From NCBI GenBank assembly GCA_012837565.1, contig DUQY01000161.1, positions 1 to 9,831 on the forward strand: a stretch of DNA of 9,831 nucleotides, in the 5' to 3' direction. Positions 5,782-9,831 of this stretch are shown piece after piece. A program made the position numbers and the translations under genes. How positions within the stretch are numbered: the first letter of the stretch is position 1; each line of letters opens with the position of its first letter. Under the pieces are notes generated by a model. That model saw only the letters and a program-made list of their open reading frames with translations, was not told the origin of the DNA and made no database searches. Source of the stretch: Bacteroidales bacterium. GTDB taxonomy: Bacteria > Bacteroidota > Bacteroidia > Bacteroidales > P3.

Positions 5782-7581
5782 ATGAAACAAGTTCGTAACA
5801 TTGCTATTATAGCACACGTTGACCATGGTAAAACAACATTAGTAGATAGAATGCTGCATCAAGCAAAACTATTTCGTGACAATCAAGAACAAAAAGATTT
5901 AATTCTTGACAATAACGACTTAGAAAGAGAAAGAGGGATAACTATCCTTTCAAAAAACGTATCGATACACTATAAAGACTTTAAGTTTAATATTATAGAC
6001 ACTCCCGGACACAGTGACTTCGGTGGTGAAGTGGAAAGAGTTTTAAATATGGCTGATGGGGTAATCCTATTAGTTGATGCCTTTGAGGGACCTATGCCTC
6101 AAACACGTTTTGTACTTCAAAAGGCAATTGAACTTAACCTTAAGCCAATTGTAGTTGTAAACAAAGTAGATAAACCAAACTGTAACCCTGATGAGGCTCA
6201 AGAAAAGGTATTTGACCTTATGTTTAACCTTGGAGCAACTCAAGACCAATTAGATTTCCCAACCGTTTATGGTTCTTCAAAAGAGGGCTGGATGAGTGCA
6301 GACTACAAAGTTAAGACAGAAGACGTATCTTATTTATTAGACCAAATCATTGAATATATTCCTGAACCAAAATACGAAGAAGGAAATACTCAACTTATGA
6401 TTTCTTCATTAGATTATTCATCTTATGTAGGAAGAATTGCAGTTGGTAGATTAAACCGTGGCACACTTCAAGCAGGAATGGATGTTATGCTATGTAAAGC
6501 AAATGGAGAAAATGTTAGATCTAAGATAAAAGAACTATTCACATTTGAAGGCTTAGCAAAACAAAAAACAAAGAACGTTGTTAATGCTGGTGAGATTTGT
6601 GCAATCTTAGGAATTGAAAATTTCGATATTGGTGATTCAATTTGTAATATAGATGATCCACATCCAATTAAACCAATTAAGATTGACGAGCCTACTATGA
6701 GTATGTTATTCACCATTAATAACTCTCCATTCTTCGGAAAAGAAGGTAAGTTTGTTACCTCACGACATCTTAGAGATAGACTTTATGCTGAACTTGAAAA
6801 AAACTTAGCTCTAAAAGTAAAAGAAACAGATTCTCCTGATGCATACATAGTTTATGGTAGAGGCATTCTTCACCTTTCTATCCTTATTGAAACAATGCGT
6901 AGAGAGGGATATGAAATGCAATTAGGTCAACCAAAAGTTCTTACAAAAGAAATTGACGGAATTAAATGTGAACCAATGGAGCAATTAACCATTGTTTTGC
7001 CAGAACAATTTGCAGGTAAAGTAATTGAGCTAGCAACAATGCGTAAGGCTGAAATTATCTCAATTGAATCAAAAGGCGACCGTTCACAAGTTGACTTCTC
7101 AATTCCTTCAAGAGGTATTATTGGTTTAAGAAACAACATTCTAACCGTTTCAGAAGGAGAAGCAATTATTGCACATCGTTTAACTGGATACGAACCTTGG
7201 AAAGGCGATATCCCAGGAAGAAGAATGGGATCATTGATTGCAAAAGAAACAGGAATAGCTATTGAATATTCAATTAACAAATTACAAGACAGAGGTCGTT
7301 TCTTTGTTGATCCAGGTGCAGATATTTATTCAGGAATGGTTATTGGAGAGAATATACGTCCTGATGATATAGTTGTGAATATTTCACTTACTAAGAAAAT
7401 GTCGAATATGAGAGCATCGGGTAATGATGACAAAACATCAATTGCACCAGCAGTTCATTTCTCATTAGAAGAGTCTATGGAATACATTGGACCAGATGAA
7501 TACTTAGAAGTAACACCTAAGAGTTTAAGAATTAGAAAAATCTTACTTAACGAAACAGATAGAAAAAGAGCTGCAAAATAG
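5782..7581 (+). CDS. typA: Ribosome-associated GTPase TypA/BipA (599 aa)
   Basis: This is a translational GTPase of the EF-G/LepA superfamily that binds the 70S ribosome. In other bacteria it affects 50S assembly and growth under stress or cold. The GTPase motifs are intact: G1 AHVDHGKTT (11-19), the switch I segment RERGITI (49-55), G3 DTPGH (73-77) and G4 NKVD (117-120). The beta-barrel and EF-G-like domains follow. The BipA-specific C-terminal region (from about 480) is present, with GRRMGSLIAKETG and RGRFFVDPGADIYSGMV segments. Length matches the family (about 600), and the lack of an EF-G-type domain IV separates it from EF-G. The gene starts 19 bases after alaS and ends 8 bases before the HAD gene, so the three form a likely operon. 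No Shine-Dalgarno sequence is visible. Confidence 0.97.
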   Translation: MKQVRNIAIIAHVDHGKTTLVDRMLHQAKLFRDNQEQKDLILDNNDLERERGITILSKNVSIHYKDFKFNIIDTPGHSDFGGEVERVLNMADGVILLVDAFEGPMPQTRFVLQKAIELNLKPIVVVNKVDKPNCNPDEAQEKVFDLMFNLGATQDQLDFPTVYGSSKEGWMSADYKVKTEDVSYLLDQIIEYIPEPKYEEGNTQLMISSLDYSSYVGRIAVGRLNRGTLQAGMDVMLCKANGENVRSKIKELFTFEGLAKQKTKNVVNAGEICAILGIENFDIGDSICNIDDPHPIKPIKIDEPTMSMLFTINNSPFFGKEGKFVTSRHLRDRLYAELEKNLALKVKETDSPDAYIVYGRGILHLSILIETMRREGYEMQLGQPKVLTKEIDGIKCEPMEQLTIVLPEQFAGKVIELATMRKAEIISIESKGDRSQVDFSIPSRGIIGLRNNILTVSEGEAIIAHRLTGYEPWKGDIPGRRMGSLIAKETGIAIEYSINKLQDRGRFFVDPGADIYSGMVIGENIRPDDIVVNISLTKKMSNMRASGNDDKTSIAPAVHFSLEESMEYIGPDEYLEVTPKSLRIRKILLNETDRKRAAK

Positions 7582-7589
7582 ATAATACT

Positions 7590-8219
7590 ATGAAAAACAT
7601 TGCATATCTTTTTGATTTAGATGGAGTAGTAATTGACACTGAAAAAGAATATACAAGGATTTGGACAGAGATAGGTGATAAACACATACCTCATATAAAA
7701 AACTTTGCAATTCAAATTAAAGGAAACCGTCTTGATAATATATATGAAAACTATTTTTCTCACCTATCAGAAAAAGAGTGGGAGGATATACTAGTATATA
7801 TTAGAGATTTGGGAGAAAAGATGACATATAACTATGTTGATGGGGCAAAAGAGTTTCTTCAAGAACTGAAGAAGAAAAATCACCTTACTGCACTAGTAAC
7901 AAGTTCTGATAATCATAAACTTGAAATCTTATTTTCAAAACTTCCCGAGATTAAATCCTTCTTCGATGTAATTATATCATCTAATGATAATGTAAAGGGT
8001 AAGCCAGAACCAGACCCTTATTTGTTAGCTGCAGAAAGACTTAATATTGAACCTGAGAAATGTATTGTATTTGAAGACGCAATTGCAGGTATTGAGTCAG
8101 GCTTAGCAGCAAGAATGTATGTTATAGCAGTTTCAACTACTCATGAAGTAGATGTTTTAAGGAAATACACACCTAAAGTTATTCCAAACTTTAAAGACTT
8201 TTGCTTAAACTGTATCTAA
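7590..8219 (+). CDS. HAD-superfamily hydrolase, beta-phosphoglucomutase-like subfamily (209 aa)
   Basis: This is a cytoplasmic Mg-dependent phosphatase or phosphomutase of the haloacid dehalogenase fold. All four motifs are present: motif I FDLDGVVIDTE (8-18) with nucleophile D9 and acid/base D11; motif II VTSSD (103-107); motif III lysine in VKGKPEPDPY (135-144); and motif IV FEDAIAGIESG (161-171) with E162 and D163. A helical cap sits between motifs I and II (about 20-90), as in class C1 (subfamily IA) enzymes. Relatives include beta-phosphoglucomutase, phosphoglycolate phosphatase and 2-deoxyglucose-6-phosphatase. The substrate cannot be told from sequence, and DGVVIDTE with GKPEPDPY leans to the phosphoglucomutase-like group. 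It is the last gene of the alaS-typA run, 8 bases after typA and 30 bases before the terminator. Its position may be a way to share expression rather than a functional link. Confidence 0.9.
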   Translation: MKNIAYLFDLDGVVIDTEKEYTRIWTEIGDKHIPHIKNFAIQIKGNRLDNIYENYFSHLSEKEWEDILVYIRDLGEKMTYNYVDGAKEFLQELKKKNHLTALVTSSDNHKLEILFSKLPEIKSFFDVIISSNDNVKGKPEPDPYLLAAERLNIEPEKCIVFEDAIAGIESGLAARMYVIAVSTTHEVDVLRKYTPKVIPNFKDFCLNCI

Positions 8220-8248
8220 AACTAAAAGACTAGATAATCAGCTCAATG

Positions 8249-8290
8249 AAACGCCGTATTAATTAATTATTACGGCGTTTTAATTTTTTA
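8249..8290 (+). terminator. Rho-independent terminator of the alaS-typA-HAD operon
   Basis: AAACGCCGTA (8249-8258) pairs perfectly with TACGGCGTTT (8271-8280), a 10-bp GC-rich stem with a 12-base AT-rich loop. The stem is followed by TTTTAATTTTTT on the plus strand. On the minus strand the same stem is followed by TTTCATT, so it may also stop transcripts of the convergent aroE/M50B unit, though less well. Confidence 0.9.
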
Positions 8291-8319
8291 ATACGCTGTT
8301 TTAATTTTTTATTACGCAG
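8271..8319 (+). repeat. Tandem 21-bp duplication of the terminator 3' arm and T-tail
   Basis: TACGGCGTTTTAATTTTTTA begins at 8271, and TACGCTGTTTTAATTTTTTA begins at 8292, 21 bases later. A third partial copy, TACGCAG, is at 8313-8319. The first two copies differ at only a few bases. Only the first copy pairs fully with the 5' arm at 8249-8258. The extra copies look like replication-slippage duplications that gave a second T-rich tail. Confidence 0.8.
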
Positions 8320-8329
8320 ACTTAGAAAA

Positions 8330-8998
8330 TTAAAACAAAGGAAGAAAAAGCTGATAGGATTTATAAGCAATATAGAGTGAAAACGCCAAAAAGAGTATAG
8401 CCCAAAAGAATGCAGGAATTTTAGTAATTTTAGCAATATTTGTTGCATCGCCTGACTTTTTAGGACTTGTAATAGATAGGTATAATAAGGTAAAACATGC
8501 CAAGAGGTTATCTATTGCTATTAAGAGTCCAAAGACCAAAAGGATATGGTTTGAGAAGCTTAGAATAGTATTTGGCAATAGAATTAATGATAGATTTATT
8601 GAAGCAAAAACAAGTGTCCATATTATCCCATAAGTATTTCTAATCCAAAATATAAGAGCAAAAATAGAGATTGTTAAAAAGAAATAGAAGAAGTATTCGT
8701 TCCAGTCTTTCCCTAATGAATAAAAAAGAAGATAAGAGAATAGGGCAGAGGACATATAGCCAGCACTTGATACTAAAAAGGTTTTGAGTTTTCCCTTCGA
8801 CTTTGTTGTACAAGAACCTGATGCATTATCGTTTAACTTTATTTCTGTAACCTTGCCACCAGTAACGATTGCCATAAAGGCATGTGAAAGTTCGTGGATA
8901 AGAGTGTTTATAGAGCGAAAAGCTATACCAATACCTTTAATCCTAATAACCATTATTATTAGAACAATAGCGATAAAAAGAAACATCTTAGTTGGCAT
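8330..8998 (-). CDS. M50B-like membrane zinc metallopeptidase (222 aa)
   Basis: This is an integral membrane protein with about six hydrophobic segments (near 5-18, 74-96, 102-119, 122-142, 151-174 and 183-204). The zinc-peptidase motif HELSH (35-39) sits at the start of HELSHAFMAIVTGGKVTEI. It is followed by the family-typical LVSSAGYMSSALFSYLL (75-91). Near the C-terminus, SGDATNIAKITKIPAFFW (182-199) resembles the conserved SDAxxLAxxTGIPAxxW pattern of M50B-like proteins. H35, E36 and H39 would bind and activate zinc; D163 or D184 might supply the third ligand, which is inference. Substrates are unknown, and many relatives are uncharacterised. I chose the ATG at 8998, which overlaps the last 11 bases of aroE. 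An ATG at 8986, one base after the aroE stop, is nearly as likely. A longer frame reaching 9049 would overlap aroE by 62 bases and adds a non-hydrophobic leader, so I rejected it. Confidence 0.85.
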   Translation of the reverse strand: MPTKMFLFIAIVLIIMVIRIKGIGIAFRSINTLIHELSHAFMAIVTGGKVTEIKLNDNASGSCTTKSKGKLKTFLVSSAGYMSSALFSYLLFYSLGKDWNEYFFYFFLTISIFALIFWIRNTYGIIWTLVFASINLSLILLPNTILSFSNHILLVFGLLIAIDNLLACFTLLYLSITSPKKSGDATNIAKITKIPAFFWAILFLAFSLYIAYKSYQLFLPLF

Positions 8999-9767
8999 TC
9001 CAAATCCTCCATGCTTCCTCAGCCTGATATGATAGCATATCGAAACCATTTACAATTTTAGCACCCATCATTTCGGCCCTTGCAAGTAGGAGGGTCTTTC
9101 TTGGGTTATATATTAAATCAAAGACCACATGTTCACTTGAAATATGATTTATATCTATTTCTGGCATTTGATATAAATAGGACTTCATTCCTAGTGGAGT
9201 GGTATTTATTATTAGTTTATGGGATTTTATTATATCCTCACTCAAATGAGAATATGGCATTAAATCATCATCATCATTTCTTTGACGTGAGACAATTTGA
9301 TATTCAATACCAAGTTTTCTAAGGACAAATGCAACTGCTTTCGAAGCTCCACCACTACCTAATATAAGTGCTCTAATATTTTTGTTCTCAAGGTTTTCAA
9401 GTAGTGAAGTCTCAAAGCCAAATACGTCAGAATTATATCCTTTTAGAATAATCTTATTGTCTTTGCGTTCAAGCCTAACCACATTAACTGCTGCTACTTT
9501 TTTAGCAGTTTCGTCCAATGAATCTAAGTGAAGAATGATTTCTTCCTTATAGGGCATAGTAACATTAAACCCTTGTAGGTTTGAGATATCAGACAAATAA
9601 AAGTCATTAGATTTAAGAATGGATATAAAGCTGTCTAGCTTAGGAATTTCAAAGTTTTCATATCTTGATTCCACAATTCCTTCTCTTAGAAACTTTTCTT
9701 TAAAATAGGTTTCTGAAAATGAATGTTCAAGTGGATACCCAATTAAACCATAGAGCTTAATTTTCAT
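8988..9767 (-). CDS. aroE: Shikimate dehydrogenase (259 aa)
   Basis: AroE reduces 3-dehydroshikimate to shikimate with NADPH, the fourth step of the pathway to aromatic amino acids and chorismate. Shikimate-binding serines are in HSFS (S16, S18). The catalytic lysine is K74 in NVTMPYK (68-74). N95 and D114 in YNSDVFG (111-117) complete the site, the usual NTD triplet being NSD here, a mild change. The nucleotide fold carries GSGGASKA (137-144) and SR (160-161), the latter expected to contact the NADPH phosphate. NTTPLGM (188-194), DLIYNP (217-222) and GFDMLSYQA (241-249) are all typical. Length is normal for the compact Bacteroidota form. The start ATG at 9767 gives the expected MKIKLYGLIGYPLEHSFS. 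It is translationally coupled to the M50B gene downstream, and a probable gene end lies six bases upstream. Confidence 0.96.
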   Translation of the reverse strand: MKIKLYGLIGYPLEHSFSETYFKEKFLREGIVESRYENFEIPKLDSFISILKSNDFYLSDISNLQGFNVTMPYKEEIILHLDSLDETAKKVAAVNVVRLERKDNKIILKGYNSDVFGFETSLLENLENKNIRALILGSGGASKAVAFVLRKLGIEYQIVSRQRNDDDDLMPYSHLSEDIIKSHKLIINTTPLGMKSYLYQMPEIDINHISSEHVVFDLIYNPRKTLLLARAEMMGAKIVNGFDMLSYQAEEAWRIWNAN

Positions 9768-9773
9768 CTTATA

Positions 9774-9831
9774 TTATTCTTTGATATTGTCTTGGGTTGG
9801 TTTAGTAATATTTTTTTTCTTTTTAATAAAA
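9774..9831 (-). CDS. Probable 3' end of an upstream gene (partial)
   Basis: Reading the minus strand from the window edge, one frame stays open for 18 codons and ends at a TAA (9776-9774), six bases before the aroE start. The peptide is lysine-rich at first (KKKK) and ends NITKPTQDNIKE. Tight spacing to aroE, with no promoter or terminator between, fits an operon. The fragment is too short to identify and could be chance in such AT-rich DNA. Confidence 0.4.
   Translation of the reverse strand, partial: FIKKKKNITKPTQDNIKE

Noticed and set aside
6927..7280. 117-residue minus-strand ORF inside typA
   Set aside because: It is the antisense shadow of a strongly conserved typA segment, with no independent start context or family features.
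8263..8448. 61-residue minus-strand ORF between the HAD and M50B genes
   Set aside because: It runs through the terminator repeats and overlaps the M50B gene in another frame; its lysine/leucine-rich sequence comes from the AT-rich repeats.
8983..8991. ACATCTTAG here and at about 6764-6772 as further copies of the palindromic repeat
   Set aside because: Both are nine-base half-site matches inside coding sequence, without the inverted partner or 22-bp spacing, and are expected by chance.

Overview
The window reads as chromosomal DNA from a low-GC member of the Bacteroidota, most likely Bacteroidales. The grounds are the protein types (a MutL C-terminus of the Bacteroidota form, an AroE beginning IGYPLEHSFSE, a small MutL-linked membrane protein), the absence of Shine-Dalgarno sequences before starts, and TAnnTTTG-type -7 promoter elements in the intergenic gaps. 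The genus cannot be fixed from the sequence alone. There are no rRNA, tRNA, phage, transposase or CRISPR features, and base composition looks even throughout.

Layout, left to right. A 112-residue membrane protein of unknown function lies on the minus strand (136-474). A 390-base gene-free stretch follows (475-864). It holds a terminator-like hairpin directly before that gene, one promoter candidate, and four 22-bp-period palindromic repeats (688-773). Next, on the minus strand, come mutL (865-2724) and, just upstream of it in one transcription unit, an 89-residue single-pass membrane protein (2729-2998). A 154-base divergent promoter region (2999-3152) separates these from a plus-strand operon: alaS (3153-5762), typA/bipA (5782-7581) and a HAD-family phosphatase or phosphomutase (7590-8219). 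A strong terminator with a tandemly duplicated tail closes this operon (8249-8319). Converging on it from the minus strand are aroE (8988-9767) and an M50B-like membrane metallopeptidase whose start overlaps the end of aroE (8330-8998). The last 58 bases probably carry the 3' end of another minus-strand gene.

The genes are mainly housekeeping: mismatch repair, alanyl-tRNA charging, a ribosome-associated GTPase and shikimate synthesis, with one putative metabolite phosphatase and three membrane proteins of uncertain role. No complete new system is evident. The least explained material is the non-coding DNA between the 112-residue gene and mutL: a phased palindrome array whose base changes keep stems only in minus-strand RNA, and a terminator placed 15 bases before a start codon. 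The degenerate nuclease motif of MutL and the duplicated terminator tail are the other items worth checking.
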